Shown here one piece after another: positions 1-10,110 of a stretch of 53,941 nt of DNA (its first letter is position 1; each line of letters begins with the position of its first letter). Both the position numbers and the translations under genes were made by a program. The stretch is taken from NCBI GenBank assembly GCA_904395815.1, contig CAJFOC010000019.1, positions 1 through 53,941 of the forward strand, in the 5' to 3' direction. The stretch is from an uncultured Holdemania sp. (lineage in GTDB: Bacteria > Bacillota_I > Bacilli_A > Erysipelotrichales > Erysipelotrichaceae). The notes below the pieces were generated by a model. It had not been told where the DNA came from. It worked only from the letters and a program-made list of their open reading frames with translations, and made no database searches.

Positions 1-2
1 AA

Positions 3-797
3 GAAGAGCAAATCGCCTATTACCGCGATTTCAAAGCCCGTCAGTCTACCAAAATGATCGGCGAGAGTCTGGAACAGCATTGTGAAAATGAATTCAACAA
101 GCTGCGCGCCACCGGCTTTCAGCATGCTTACTTTGAAAAGGACAACGACGCACGCACCGGCAGCAAAGGCGATTATATTTACCGCGAACGCGATGAACAG
201 GGGAATGATATCATTTCCATCATGTTCGAAATGAAAAACGAGCAGGATCAGACCGCAACCAAGAAGAAAAACGAGGATTTTCTGAAAGAGCTGGACAAGG
301 ACCGCAACGAAAAGCATTGCGAATACGCAATACTGGTCTCCATGCTGGAACCGGACAGCGATCTGTACAATACCGGCATCGTCGACAAATCCCATCGATA
401 TCCGAAAATGTACGTCATCCGGCCGCAGTTTTTCATCCCGATGATCACCCTGCTGCGCAATGCCGCCATGAATACGCTGCAGGTCAAGCAGCAGCTGGCG
501 CTTGTTCGAAGTCAGAACATCGACGTTACTCACTTTGAAGAAAACATGCAGCGCTTCAAAGACGGATTCCGTCGCAATTACGAGCTGGCCAGCAAAAAAT
601 TTCAGACAGCCATTGAGGAAATTGACAAAACCATCTCTCATCTTCAGAAAACCAAGGAAGCGCTGATTTCCTCGGAAAATCAGCTGCGGCTGGCCAACAA
701 CAAAGCGGAAGAGCTGACGATCAAAAAGCTCACCCGCAACAGCCCCAGCGTAGCAGCGCGGTTTGCCGAACTGAAGACAGAGAAAAACGACGAATAA
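3..797 (+). CDS. DUF2130-family protein, 5' end outside window
   Basis: The reading frame is open from the window edge (codons from base 3), and the 17 residues before the first ATG at 54 (EEQIAYYRDFKARQSTK) run naturally into the family sequence, so this is a 5'-truncated gene rather than one starting at 54. The visible part has an acidic/basic N-terminal block containing FEMKNEQDQ, a central region (about residues 95-150 after the ATG) and a C-terminal coiled coil (about 155-235, rich in E, K and L). DUF2130 proteins are cytoplasmic, coiled-coil proteins of unknown role. FEMKNE resembles a PD-(D/E)xK nuclease-type core, but the function is not established. The gene converges on galE and ends in a shared terminator region. 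Confidence 0.8.
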   Translation, partial: EEQIAYYRDFKARQSTKMIGESLEQHCENEFNKLRATGFQHAYFEKDNDARTGSKGDYIYRERDEQGNDIISIMFEMKNEQDQTATKKKNEDFLKELDKDRNEKHCEYAILVSMLEPDSDLYNTGIVDKSHRYPKMYVIRPQFFIPMITLLRNAAMNTLQVKQQLALVRSQNIDVTHFEENMQRFKDGFRRNYELASKKFQTAIEEIDKTISHLQKTKEALISSENQLRLANNKAEELTIKKLTRNSPSVAARFAELKTEKNDE

Positions 798-819
798 CCC
801 CGCGATAACTCAAACCCCT

Positions 820-880
820 CCTGACGGAAAAGAAAAAAGTGCCGAAGCACTTCATTCTGTAATTCCGTCAGGATTTTTCT
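820..880 (+). terminator. Outer hairpin terminator for the DUF2130 gene
   Basis: CCTGACGGAA (820-829) pairs perfectly with TTCCGTCAGG (863-872), followed on the plus strand by ATTTTTCT. The right arm lies inside the galE 3' coding end. A second, minus-strand hairpin is nested in its loop. Confidence 0.6.
833..852 (-). terminator. Inner hairpin terminator for galE
   Basis: On the minus strand AAGTGC-TTCG-GCACTT forms a six-pair stem with a stable UUCG tetraloop, starting within the galE stop codon and followed by TTTTTTCTTTT. It closes the pyrH-to-galE transcript. Confidence 0.75.
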
Positions 881-1865
881 GCTGGAAATTCCAGGAATCC
901 CGGCACATTTCATCAATTCCATACTGAGCGCTCCAACCCAGCAGCTTTTTGGCCTTGGTTGTATCGGCGTAGCAGGACGCAATGTCTCCCGGCCGGCGAG
1001 CCATGATCTTGTAAGGAATTTCCTTGCCGCAGGCTTTGGCAAAGGCATCTTTTACCTGCAGTACAGAGTAACCATGACCGGTACCGAGATTGACTGCCTC
1101 CACTCCCTTGTTTTTCATGACATAGTCCACCGCCTTGATGTGACCCAGCGCCAGATCGACGACATGAATGTAATCCCGAACGCCGGTTCCGTCCACCGTG
1201 TTGTAGTCGTTGCCCCAGACCCGCAGAAATTCACGCCGGCCGGTAGCCACCTGAGCGATATAAGGAACAAGATTGTTCGGAATTCCGTTCGGCGTCTCTC
1301 CAATCAGACCGCTCTTGTGAGCGCCGATCGGATTGAAATAGCGCAGCAGCATGATGCTCCAGTCGGTATCAGAAACAAAGACGTCGCTCAGAATGCGTTC
1401 GATCATCAGTTTGGTTGAACCGTATGGATTGGTCGTGGACAGCGGAAAATCTTCGGTAATCGGCACTTTGTGCGGATCCCCATACACTGTCGCACTGGAC
1501 GAGAACACAATCTTCTTGCAGCCATGTTCTTTCATGACTTCACACAGAATCAGCGTTCCGGTCAGGTTGTTGTGATAATAGGTCAGCGGGATGGCGACCG
1601 ATTCCCCCACCGCCTTCAAGCCGGCGAAGTGAACGACCGCTTCAATTTCATTTTCATTGAAAATCTTTTCCACTGCCGCTTTGTCCAGCAGATCATTTTC
1701 ATAAAATGCAGGCCGTTTGCCGGTAATCTTCTCAATCCGGTTGATGACCTCACGGCAGGAATTGACCAGATTATCGATAATGACGACATCATAGCCTGCG
1801 TTGATCAGTTCTACTGTAGTATGGCTTCCGATAAAACCGGTTCCGCCTGTGACCAAGATACTCAT
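852..1865 (-). CDS. galE: UDP-glucose 4-epimerase
   Basis: Extended short-chain dehydrogenase that interconverts UDP-glucose and UDP-galactose using bound NAD. Seen: the NAD-binding TGGTGFIG (residues 6-13), SSSATVYG (122-129, catalytic Ser/Thr) and the YxxxK pair Y148/K152 in NPYGSTK; 337 residues is the normal family length. It is the last gene of the rpsB/pyrH-side cluster, 22 bp after rseP, where B. subtilis would have proS and polC, so its place here is a lineage-specific addition. It supplies UDP-Gal for glycans or Leloir metabolism (inferred). Confidence 0.95.
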   Translation of the reverse strand: MSILVTGGTGFIGSHTTVELINAGYDVVIIDNLVNSCREVINRIEKITGKRPAFYENDLLDKAAVEKIFNENEIEAVVHFAGLKAVGESVAIPLTYYHNNLTGTLILCEVMKEHGCKKIVFSSSATVYGDPHKVPITEDFPLSTTNPYGSTKLMIERILSDVFVSDTDWSIMLLRYFNPIGAHKSGLIGETPNGIPNNLVPYIAQVATGRREFLRVWGNDYNTVDGTGVRDYIHVVDLALGHIKAVDYVMKNKGVEAVNLGTGHGYSVLQVKDAFAKACGKEIPYKIMARRPGDIASCYADTTKAKKLLGWSAQYGIDEMCRDSWNFQQKNPDGITE

Positions 1866-1887
1866 ATTCAGTTTCCTCCCTTTTTCT

Positions 1888-2937
1888 TTATTGAACCAGC
1901 AGCCGCATCAGATCCTGCCAGGTAACAAAGACCATCAGTGTCAGCACCATTGCCACGCCCACCGCAGTAATGCCTGCTTCCAGTTTTTTGTTCAGCGGAC
2001 GGCCCATGATCATTTCCACCAGCGTCAGCAATATCCGGCCGCCATCCAGAATCGGCAGCGGCAGCAGATTGAAGACGCCGACATTCAGCGACAGCAGCGC
2101 AATCAGCAGAATGTAGTTCTGCAATCCGAGGCTGGCCTGTTGCTGGGTTACCTGATAGATTCCTACCGGTCCGGACAGATCTTCAAAACCGATTCCTCTG
2201 ATCAGCCGGCCTACCGCTCTTACCAGTTCTCTGGATGTCTGCATCATGTACTGACCACCATAAAACCCGCAATTGAGCAGCGTGGCTTCCACATACGTGG
2301 AAGAAGGAATGCGGATACCGATCATCCAGCTCTGCTGCTGTTCATCATAAACCGGAGCGACTGAAATTTCAAGCGTCTCTCCGTTTCTTTCCACCGTGTA
2401 GGTCATGGATTCCGTATTGCCGGTGGAATAGGTCAGAATCTCATAGAAGTTATCCGGCCGCACGACCGTGCCGTCGGCAAACTCCACTTTTTTAATGACA
2501 TCGCCGGTTTCAAAGCCAGCCGCTTCCGCCGGTGAATTCTCAACGACACCGTCAACTACCGGCGCCGGCGGAAGATTATATCCCCCGTTGATCAGGATGA
2601 TGGCGGAAAAAATCAGCCAGGCCAGAACAAAGTTCATCACCACGCCCGCCAGCATGATGACGATCTGTTTCCAATGCGAAACGCCTTTGATCGTCCGCTC
2701 ATGCGGCACGCCTTCAAAAACGCTGCCTTCCTCCCCGGCCATAGCCACATAACCGCCGATCGGCAGCGCTCTGATCGTAAACGTCGTTTCCTTGCCCTTA
2801 ACCGCCCACAGCTTCGGTCCCATTCCGATCGAGAATTCGCCGCAGTAGACGTTAAAACATTTGGCAGCGATCAGATGACCCAGTTCATGCACGATGATGA
2901 TCACTGACAGCAGGATGATAAAATAAAGAATTGCCAT
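1888..2937 (-). CDS. rseP: RIP metalloprotease, site-2 protease
   Basis: Intramembrane zinc protease (RseP/RasP) that cleaves membrane-embedded anti-sigma factors and leftover signal peptides. Zinc motif HELGH at residues 17-21 in the first membrane helix; a PDZ domain about 125-205; the second metal motif in NLLPLPILDGGR (D298) in a C-terminal helix; a further membrane segment near the end. 349 residues is typical. It starts 2 bp after the dxr stop, the usual dxr-rseP coupling in Firmicutes. Confidence 0.95.
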   Translation of the reverse strand: MAILYFIILLSVIIIVHELGHLIAAKCFNVYCGEFSIGMGPKLWAVKGKETTFTIRALPIGGYVAMAGEEGSVFEGVPHERTIKGVSHWKQIVIMLAGVVMNFVLAWLIFSAIILINGGYNLPPAPVVDGVVENSPAEAAGFETGDVIKKVEFADGTVVRPDNFYEILTYSTGNTESMTYTVERNGETLEISVAPVYDEQQQSWMIGIRIPSSTYVEATLLNCGFYGGQYMMQTSRELVRAVGRLIRGIGFEDLSGPVGIYQVTQQQASLGLQNYILLIALLSLNVGVFNLLPLPILDGGRILLTLVEMIMGRPLNKKLEAGITAVGVAMVLTLMVFVTWQDLMRLLVQ

Positions 2938-2939
2938 GC

Positions 2940-4094
2940 TCAGGCTCCTTTCAGTTTCATTGTTACATATTCACGAGCCTGCTGATCAGCGGCGAAAATA
3001 TCGTCCAGCGACGGCTGCGGATGGTCAGGCAGCGTCCGGCAGGCACCGATCACCAGCTCCTCAATCTCCAGAAATGAAATTTTCCCCTCTCGGAAAGCCA
3101 GATTGGCTTCCTCATTGGCGGCATTCATCACCGCCGGCATGGTCCCCTGTTTTCTGCCTGCTTCATAAGCCAGCCCCAGCAGCGGATAGCGCTCCATATC
3201 CGCCGGCGCAAAATGGAGCGTTCCGGCCGCAGCCAGATCCAATGGCTGACTGTTATGCAGCGGCAGACGGTGCGGATAGCTGAGCGCATACTGAATCGGC
3301 AATCGCATGTCTGCGCTTCCCAGCTGCGCCATCACCGCATGATCCTGAAATTCCACCAGCGAATGCACAAGGCTTTCCGGATGGATCAGAACGTCGATAT
3401 GATCAAAATCCACGTCAAACAGCCAGTGCGCTTCGATCACCTCAAACCCCTTGTTCATCATCGTCGCACTGTCAATGGTAATTTTGGCCCCCATCGACCA
3501 GTTGGGATGCCGCAGCGCCTGTTCCACCGTCACGCCCCTGAGCTGCTGACGCGTCCGATCACGGAAACTGCCTCCGGAAGCGGTGATGATCAGCCGGCTG
3601 ACTTCACTGAGCCGGTTTCCCTGCAGACATTGAAAAATCGCCGAATGCTCGCTGTCCACCGGCAACAGCGCAACGCCGCAGCGCCGGCAGGCTTCCCTGA
3701 CCATCGCGCCGGCGACAACCAGCGTTTCCTTGTTGGCCAGCGCGATATCATGATGATGCTCAATCGCATTGAGCGTCGGTTTCAGGCCGACAAAGCCGAC
3801 CAGAGCGTTGACCAGCACTTCGTAGTCCTCCCGCTCGCTCAGCGCGATCAGCCCTTCCTCTCCCCACAGCCACTGCAGCTGTGGATAATCCTGCTGCAGG
3901 CTTGCCGCATCTTCCTTTCGGGCAACGCAGACCGCGCGCACCGAAGGCAGGCGCCGCAATACCTCGCGCAGCCGGGCAATGTTGGTTCCGGCGCTCACGG
4001 AAGTAATGACAAATTCTTCAGGATGGGCAAGACAGACGTCCACGGTCTGCATGCCGATGGAGCCGGTCACTCCCATAACACAGCATCGTTTCAT
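2940..4094 (-). CDS. dxr: 1-deoxy-D-xylulose-5-phosphate reductoisomerase
   Basis: Converts DXP to MEP with NADPH, the committed step of the non-mevalonate isoprenoid pathway; its product ultimately feeds the neighbouring uppS. Visible: NADPH motif GVTGSIG (8-14), ANKETLV (120-126), metal ligands D147 and E149 in PVDSEHSA, and E218 in MMNKGFEVIEA. 384 residues, full length. It lies directly between cdsA (1 bp gap) and rseP (2 bp gap). Confidence 0.96.
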   Translation of the reverse strand: MKRCCVMGVTGSIGMQTVDVCLAHPEEFVITSVSAGTNIARLREVLRRLPSVRAVCVARKEDAASLQQDYPQLQWLWGEEGLIALSEREDYEVLVNALVGFVGLKPTLNAIEHHHDIALANKETLVVAGAMVREACRRCGVALLPVDSEHSAIFQCLQGNRLSEVSRLIITASGGSFRDRTRQQLRGVTVEQALRHPNWSMGAKITIDSATMMNKGFEVIEAHWLFDVDFDHIDVLIHPESLVHSLVEFQDHAVMAQLGSADMRLPIQYALSYPHRLPLHNSQPLDLAAAGTLHFAPADMERYPLLGLAYEAGRKQGTMPAVMNAANEEANLAFREGKISFLEIEELVIGACRTLPDHPQPSLDDIFAADQQAREYVTMKLKGA

Positions 4095-4095
4095 C

Positions 4096-4856
4096 TTACA
4101 CCACCAGCGCCAGAATCAGCGCAAAATAGAGAAGATTGAACAGCAGGCTGTCGATCCTGTCCAGCACCCCGCCATGACCTGGCAAAAAGGACCCGAAATC
4201 CTTGATACCTACTGTCCGCTTAATCAGACTGAATGCCAGATCGCCGATCTGTCCCACGACCGCCAGCGTGGCAGAGGCAAACAAGGCCATCGGCAGCGAC
4301 ATCGACGGCAGCATCTGCCAGGCAAACACAAACGAAATGATCATCCCGCACAGCCAGCCGCCAATCGCTCCTTCCACCGTTTTTTTCGGCGAGATCCGTT
4401 CAATCAGCTTATGCCGTCCGAAAAATACGCCGCAGAAATAGGCGCCGGTATCGGTGCAGTACGTCGCCAGAATGACATACATCATCATCCACGAATCAAC
4501 CTGATAAATGGTGATGATCGACCGCACCGCCATGGTAAATATCGTCATCATGGCGAAAATCAGCGTGATATCGCTGAGCCGGGTATGCTTTTCAAAGATA
4601 GCCAGCGCAAACAGAACAACCAGCGCCGCCGCCAGTCCACCGCCCAGCATCTGCGGTGAAGTCCGCGACAGCAACACCATCGTCAGAATCAGTCCGGCGA
4701 TCAGACTTTTCCGATAAGGAAGCGAAAGACAATGCACGATTTCATAGCTTCCGGCGACGATGCAGAACAGCATCAGCAGATCCATGCTCCAGCCGCCCAG
4801 AATCAGCGGCGGAAGAACAACCGCCACGATCAGCAGCGAAGTCAGGATACGCTGTT

Positions 4857-4860
<4 letters not shown>
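4096..4860 (-). CDS. cdsA: Phosphatidate cytidylyltransferase
   Basis: Makes CDP-diacylglycerol from phosphatidic acid and CTP; the product is used by PgsA, also in this window. A polytopic membrane protein with about seven to eight hydrophobic segments and the C-terminal CdsA signature KDFG-(x)3-PGHGGVLDRIDS. The frame is open 16 codons further upstream, but I place the start at 4860 (MKQRILTSLL, 254 residues), because that ATG overlaps the uppS stop as ATGA and the extra residues are out-of-family. Confidence 0.93.
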
Positions 4861-5558
<698 letters not shown>

Positions 5559-5604
5559 AAAGTCGCTCCTTATCAAAGAAGCCCACCGCAAAGTGGGCTA
5601 CCGG

Positions 5605-6153
5605 TTAAATCGTCATGATTTCCTTTTCTTTTTCTGCGGCGATGCCGTCGATCTTCTTGATCATTTCATCTGTCTGTTTCTGAATCTTTTCCAGACAATC
5701 CTTTTCTGCATCTTCCGTCAGAGAATCGTCCTTTTTCGCCATGTCGTTGGCCTCACGGCGCAGATTGCGGACGCTGACCTTCGCTTCTTCCGCCATCTTG
5801 GACACCTTACGGCACAGATCCTTACGGGTTTCCTCTGTCAGCGACGGAACATTCAGACGGATCATTGTACCGTCGTTCTGTGGCACCAGACCGAGATCCG
5901 ACTTGTTGATCGCCTGTTCGATCGCTTTCAGCGAACTGGAATCATAAGGCTTGACCACCAGCTGACGGCCCTCGACTACCGTAATGCTGCTGATTTGGTT
6001 GATCGGCGTCGGGCAGCCGTAATAGTCCGCCTCGACATGATTCAGCATGCCGGCGCTGGCCCGTCCGGTCCGGATCGTTTCCAGATTGGATGCAAAAGCG
6101 TCCACCGCTTTCTGCATTTTGGTTTTGCTGCTGTCCAGTATTTCTTTCATCAT
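5605..6153 (-). CDS. frr: Ribosome recycling factor
   Basis: With EF-G splits post-termination ribosomes. 182 residues, the usual 180-185. Seen: EAIRTGRAS-type motif ([12 protein letters not shown] near 28-39), and the second helical arm with LTEETRKDL and RNLRREAND. Two adjacent ATGs occur; the first (6153) is preferred because it overlaps the pyrH stop as ATGA and lies 9 bp from GGGAGG. Classic pyrH-frr-uppS coupling. Confidence 0.96.
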   Translation of the reverse strand: MMKEILDSSKTKMQKAVDAFASNLETIRTGRASAGMLNHVEADYYGCPTPINQISSITVVEGRQLVVKPYDSSSLKAIEQAINKSDLGLVPQNDGTMIRLNVPSLTEETRKDLCRKVSKMAEEAKVSVRNLRREANDMAKKDDSLTEDAEKDCLEKIQKQTDEMIKKIDGIAAEKEKEIMTI

Positions 6154-6869
6154 TGTGGTTTTCCTCCCTTTTCTACCTTGGTGCCGATCACATCGCCCAT
6201 GACCGCCCGCTTGATGTTGCCTGGCTGATTCATATTGAAGACGATCAGATCGATATCGTTATCCATGCACATGGAAGTTGCGGTCGTATCCATCACCGCC
6301 AGCCCTTTCTGGATCACCTCCATGTAGGTCAGATGATCATAGCGCTCCGCCTGCGGAAACAGCTTCGGATCTGCGGAATACACGCCGTCGACGCCGTTTT
6401 TCGCCATCAGGATCACATCTGCCCGGATTTCCGTCGCCCGCAGCGCCGCCGTGGTATCCGTTGAGAAAAACGGACTGCCGGTTCCGGCGCCAAAGATAAC
6501 GACCCGGCCCTTTTCCAGATGACGAATTGCCCGGCGGGCGATAAATGGCTCCGCCACCCTGTTCATCTCAATCGCGGTCTGCACCCGGGTCGGAACATCC
6601 ACCTGTTCCAGCGAGCTCTGAATGGCCAATGCGTTGATGACGGTTGCCAGCATGCCCATGTAGTCGGCCTGAACCCGGTCAATTCCCATCTGCTGCGCCA
6701 TTTTGCCGCGGATGAAATTGCCACCGCCGACAACGATCGCCGTTTCCACGCCCAGGGCATGAATTTCCTTGATCTGCAATGCCAGCGATTTCAAAATCTC
6801 GGGATCAAAATTGTTTCCCTGACTGGACAGAGCTTCTCCGCTGAGTTTGAGCAGGATACGCTTATACAT
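6150..6869 (-). CDS. pyrH: Uridylate kinase
   Basis: Hexameric bacterial UMP kinase (UMP + ATP to UDP), amino-acid-kinase fold. [14 protein letters not shown] (1-14) is the phosphate-binding N-terminus; GGGNFIRG and [17 protein letters not shown] (the family hallmark) follow. Start placed at 6869, 239 residues, with AAGGAG 10 bp upstream; ten more in-frame codons upstream look non-coding. First gene of the pyrH-frr-uppS-cdsA-dxr-rseP-galE unit. Confidence 0.95.
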   Translation of the reverse strand: MYKRILLKLSGEALSSQGNNFDPEILKSLALQIKEIHALGVETAIVVGGGNFIRGKMAQQMGIDRVQADYMGMLATVINALAIQSSLEQVDVPTRVQTAIEMNRVAEPFIARRAIRHLEKGRVVIFGAGTGSPFFSTDTTAALRATEIRADVILMAKNGVDGVYSADPKLFPQAERYDHLTYMEVIQKGLAVMDTTATSMCMDNDIDLIVFNMNQPGNIKRAVMGDVIGTKVEKGGKPQ

Positions 6870-6926
6870 AAATAGTCTCTCCTTTTCATCAGAAAACATT
6901 TCTGCGATTTCTTCTTTATCAGACGT

Positions 6927-6935
6927 ATTTTACCA
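6927..6935 (-). promoter_or_regulatory. Extended -10 promoter candidate for pyrH operon
   Basis: Minus strand TGG-TAAAAT, an extended -10, about 58 bp before the pyrH start. At 17 bp spacing the -35 would be TAGGAA, poor, so the call rests on the -10. The remainder of 6936-7097 shows only small GC hairpins. Confidence 0.4.
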
Positions 6936-7097
6936 TATCCGCCCGTTTTTTCCTAGTCCTGCGTTGCACTTCATTCATTGAATCCCGCATTGCAGTCTAT
7001 GACACGGCGTCCGTTTCCACGCCGCTTTTCTGCGCCGAATGGCGGAAAAAGTCTTTTTTTTAATGTCCTGACTGATCTTTCGCTGCCGCCTCGCTCA

Positions 7098-7131
7098 TAA
7101 AAAAACGGAAAAAGCTCAGCGCTTCTTCCGT
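7098..7131 (-). terminator. Intrinsic terminator after tsf
   Basis: Minus strand ACGGAAGAAGC-GCTGA-GCTTTTTCCGT, an 11-pair stem with one G-U, followed by seven T. It lies 13 bp after the tsf stop and separates rpsB-tsf from pyrH. Confidence 0.9.
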
Positions 7132-7143
7132 TTATTTTCTGTC

Positions 7144-8034
7144 TTACTGTCCGATCTGCTTCGCAACTTCCTCAGCGAAGTTCTCTTCCCGTTTTTCAAG
7201 ACCTTCACCGACCGCATAGCGGACAAATCCTTCTACCGAAGTGTTCGCTTCCTTCAGTACCTGCGCTACCTTCAAATCTGGATTTTTGAAGAAAATCTGA
7301 TCTACCAGGCACATTTCCTGCAGCGATTTGCTCAGGCGGCCTTCCACGATTCCCTTCAGCACCTTTTCCGGTTTGTTGCTGAGCGATGCGTCGTTCTTCA
7401 GAATTTCCATCTGGACATTTCTTTCTTTTTCGATAATTTCCGCCGGCATATGTTCACGAGAAACATAGCTTGGGCTCATCGAAGCGACCTGCATCGCCAT
7501 ATCTCTGGCTACTTCCGCATTGTCGCTGTTTTTCAGCACGACGCAGGCGCTGATTTTTCCACCCATGTGAATGTAGGTGCCGAACACATCGCCATCCGCT
7601 TTTTCCATAATTTCAAAGCGGCGCAGCGTAATCTTCTCTCCGATCGTTGCCGTTGCGTCGATCAGCTTGTTCTCCAGCGTTACGCCGTCGACATCCAGTG
7701 CCAGTGCTTCTTCCATCGTCTTTGGCGCCGCTTTCAGAATCGCCGCCGCCGCAGTGTCGATCAGATTCAAAAACTGTTCGTTTTTCGCAACGAAATCCGT
7801 CTCCGAATTGACCTCGATCAGGCAGGCGCGATTGCCTTCCGCAACAACCCGGGTCAGTCCTTCCGCCGCAATCCGGCCCGCTTTCTTCGCCGCCTTGGCA
7901 ATGCCTTTTTCACGCAGCCAGTCGATCGCTTTTTCCATATCGCCATCGCATTCTGTCAGCGCTTTTTTGCAGTCCATCATGCCGGCGCCGGTTCTTTCAC
8001 GCAGTTCTTTGACTAAAGCCGCTGTAATCGCCAT
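7144..8034 (-). CDS. tsf: Elongation factor Ts
   Basis: Nucleotide-exchange factor for EF-Tu. N-terminal UBA-like domain (about 3-40) with LRERTGAGMMDCKKAL, then TDFVAKNEQF near residue 80, contacting EF-Tu (family knowledge). 296 residues, normal. Starts 2 bp after the rpsB stop; the pair ends in a strong terminator. Confidence 0.96.
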   Translation of the reverse strand: MAITAALVKELRERTGAGMMDCKKALTECDGDMEKAIDWLREKGIAKAAKKAGRIAAEGLTRVVAEGNRACLIEVNSETDFVAKNEQFLNLIDTAAAAILKAAPKTMEEALALDVDGVTLENKLIDATATIGEKITLRRFEIMEKADGDVFGTYIHMGGKISACVVLKNSDNAEVARDMAMQVASMSPSYVSREHMPAEIIEKERNVQMEILKNDASLSNKPEKVLKGIVEGRLSKSLQEMCLVDQIFFKNPDLKVAQVLKEANTSVEGFVRYAVGEGLEKREENFAEEVAKQIGQ

Positions 8035-8036
8035 GC

Positions 8037-8981
8037 TTATTCGCCCTCCTTTGCAGCCGGAGTATTGTCCGCTGCCGGTGTCTCTGCCGCCGGAGCAGCA
8101 GCAGTCGCTGCCTTTTCAGCATTCTCACGGCGCGGTGCAAAACGCTTGTCGCCGAAACGGTTTCCGCGCGGACGGCGTTCCTCGTTTCTCTGACGGCGGC
8201 GGCGTTCGTTTTCTTCCGCCTGCTGTTCCACGTTGATGATGACATCCTTCATTGTGATATCCTCAGCGTCCTGATCTTCCTGATAAGCGTACGACAGCAG
8301 TCCGCCCTTGGTTTCCACAATCGCATCCGCCAGCACGCCGATGATCAGCTTAACCGAACGAACCGCATCGTCATTGGACGGAATCGGATAGTCGACTTCT
8401 TCCGGATTGCAGTTGGTGTCCACCATCGCAAATACCGGAATGCCCAGTTTCTTCGCTTCCGCTACCGCGTTGTGTTCTTCCTTCGGATCGACGACAAACA
8501 GCGCATCCGGCAGCTTCTTCATTTCCTTGATGCCGCCCAGGAAGTTTTCCAGACGGGCCTGTTCCTTGCGGATCATCGCAATTTCCTTCTTCGGATACAC
8601 ATTGATCGTTCCGGAAGCATCCATTTCCTCGATTTCCAGCAAACGCTTGATGCGCTTTTGAATCGTACGGAAGTTGGTCAGAATGCCGCCCAGCCAGCGC
8701 TGATTGACATAGAAAGATCCCGAACGCAGCGCCTCATCCAGAACTACGCTCTGAGCCTGCTTCTTCGTGCCGACAAACAGCACCTTGCCGCCGCGCTCCG
8801 CGATCGCCTTCATCGCCTGATAAGCTTCCTCCAGCTTCTGCTGCGTCTTCTGCAGGTCGATGATGTAAGTTCCGTTTTTGGCTGTGTAAATATACGGTTT
8901 CATCTTCGGATCCCAGCGACGGGTCTGATGTCCGAAATGAACACCGCTTTCGAGCATTTTACGCATAGATACAACTGACAT
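8037..8981 (-). CDS. rpsB: 30S ribosomal protein S2 with long C-terminal tail
   Basis: Core S2 begins [19 protein letters not shown] and extends to about residue 232 ([15 protein letters not shown]). Start chosen at 8981 (314 residues) because GAGG lies 9 bp upstream; five earlier codons from a GTG would contain the ribosome-binding site itself. Unusual: about 80 extra residues, first acidic, then Arg-rich ([17 protein letters not shown]) and finally Ala/Pro/Glu low complexity. Most bacterial S2 proteins are 230-260 residues. Confidence 0.95.
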   Translation of the reverse strand: MSVVSMRKMLESGVHFGHQTRRWDPKMKPYIYTAKNGTYIIDLQKTQQKLEEAYQAMKAIAERGGKVLFVGTKKQAQSVVLDEALRSGSFYVNQRWLGGILTNFRTIQKRIKRLLEIEEMDASGTINVYPKKEIAMIRKEQARLENFLGGIKEMKKLPDALFVVDPKEEHNAVAEAKKLGIPVFAMVDTNCNPEEVDYPIPSNDDAVRSVKLIIGVLADAIVETKGGLLSYAYQEDQDAEDITMKDVIINVEQQAEENERRRRQRNEERRPRGNRFGDKRFAPRRENAEKAATAAAPAAETPAADNTPAAKEGE

Positions 8982-9098
8982 TTTTTTATTCCTCACTTTC
9001 CGTTATATCCTCCATCACTTCCAACACTGTTCACTCATTGCTGAGCACGGATCAGTGAATCCATGATGTGTGTCGTGCATCCGCCAGAGCGAATGCCA
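8982..9098 (-). promoter_or_regulatory. rpsB 5' leader, possible S2 autoregulatory RNA
   Basis: From the predicted start near 9098 the rpsB leader is about 115 nt. It contains a stem ATTCACT/AGTGAAC closing a roughly 18-nt loop. S2 represses its own operon in other bacteria through a leader RNA; whether this one does is inference from length and structure only. Confidence 0.35.
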
Positions 9099-9104
9099 TG
9101 TATT

Positions 9105-9133
9105 AATATACCATAAGGCACCCCCGGATTCAA
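9105..9133 (-). promoter_or_regulatory. Promoter for rpsB-tsf
   Basis: Minus strand TTGAAT (9128-9133), 17 bp, TATATT (9105-9110) with TGG directly before it. The -35 overlaps the xerC stop codon. Confidence 0.65.
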
Positions 9134-10110
9134 TCCCGAAAGTGCCTTATTGAAGCCGTTTCTGATGCTTTTTCCTCCTCTTGCGCATGCGGATGCGCCT
9201 GATCAACCGATTTCTTCAGCCGATCCATGGTGACATGGGTATAAATCTGGGTTGTGGACAGGGAACTGTGTCCGAGCAGTTCCTGCACCGAACGCAGATC
9301 CGCACCGTTATCCAGCATGTGCGTGGCAAAGGAATGGCGCAGCATATGCGGATGCAGCGGCTGATTCAGCCCGGCACGGATCCCGGCCTGTTTTAAGATC
9401 TGCTGGACCGCCCGCGTGGTCAGCGGAGCTCCGCGCTGCGAGACAAAAAGAACACCGTGCTCCTGTTTCATAAAACGGGGCCGGGACTCGCTCAGATAAC
9501 GCTGCAATACCTCCTGCAGCCGCCGGTAAAACGGAACAATGCGCTGCTTGTCGCCCTTACCGGTCACCTTCAGCATTCGCTCCTGCAGATCCACCTCGCC
9601 TAGGCGCAGACCGCAAACCTCGCTGACTCGCAAGCCGCAGGCATACATCGTTTCCAGAATCGCCCGGTTGCGCAGCTGCGCCGGATCTTCCAGCTGAAAC
9701 GAATCAAACAGCTCGTTCATCTGTTCAAAATTCAGAAACTGAGGAATAGCGCGGGATGTTTTGGGAGAATGGATACCGCGGACAGGATTGTTTTTGATTC
9801 CCCGATACCGGTTCAGATAATGATAAAACGAGCGCAGCGACGAAAGCATCCGGCTGAAGGAACTGTCGCTGATCCGGCCACGGGTAATATCCCCGGAGCG
9901 CAAAAGCGTAATATAATCAAACAGACAGCTTTTATCCACCTTTTCCAGATCATCCACTCCCCGCTTACGCAAAAAAGCAGTGAATCGTCTCAGATCACGC
10001 CGATAACTGTCAGCCGTGTTCCGGGAGCCGCTGCGGCGGGCGACCATGAACTCGACAAAGTCGTCTACCAGCTGATCCAGATCATCGCTGCAAGTTACGG
10101 TTTCTGCCAT
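9130..10110 (-). CDS. xerC: Tyrosine recombinase XerC
   Basis: Site-specific recombinase resolving chromosome dimers at dif before cell division. N-terminal SAM-like DNA-binding domain about 10-105, catalytic domain 120-300 with R161, K185, H255, R258, H281 and nucleophile Y290 (IYTHV) all present. 326 residues. The start overlaps the end of trmFO by 16 bp; the topA-trmFO-xerC order matches B. subtilis topA-gid-codV, supporting XerC over XerD. The hslV-hslU-codY genes that usually follow are absent. Confidence 0.93.
   Translation of the reverse strand: MAETVTCSDDLDQLVDDFVEFMVARRSGSRNTADSYRRDLRRFTAFLRKRGVDDLEKVDKSCLFDYITLLRSGDITRGRISDSSFSRMLSSLRSFYHYLNRYRGIKNNPVRGIHSPKTSRAIPQFLNFEQMNELFDSFQLEDPAQLRNRAILETMYACGLRVSEVCGLRLGEVDLQERMLKVTGKGDKQRIVPFYRRLQEVLQRYLSESRPRFMKQEHGVLFVSQRGAPLTTRAVQQILKQAGIRAGLNQPLHPHMLRHSFATHMLDNGADLRSVQELLGHSSLSTTQIYTHVTMDRLKKSVDQAHPHAQEEEKASETASIRHFRD

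Noticed and set aside
54-797. DUF2130 gene as a complete gene starting at 54
   Set aside because: The frame continues upstream to the window edge with family-like residues and no ribosome-binding site precedes the ATG at 54.
7000-7075. GC-rich hairpins followed by a T run on the plus strand
   Set aside because: No plus-strand gene lies upstream for them to terminate; they could be part of the pyrH upstream region or chance.
9115-9147. AAGGCAC/GTGCCTT hairpin at the xerC end as a terminator
   Set aside because: The stem is real but no T run follows on either strand, and it overlaps the rpsB promoter, so I do not call it an intrinsic terminator.
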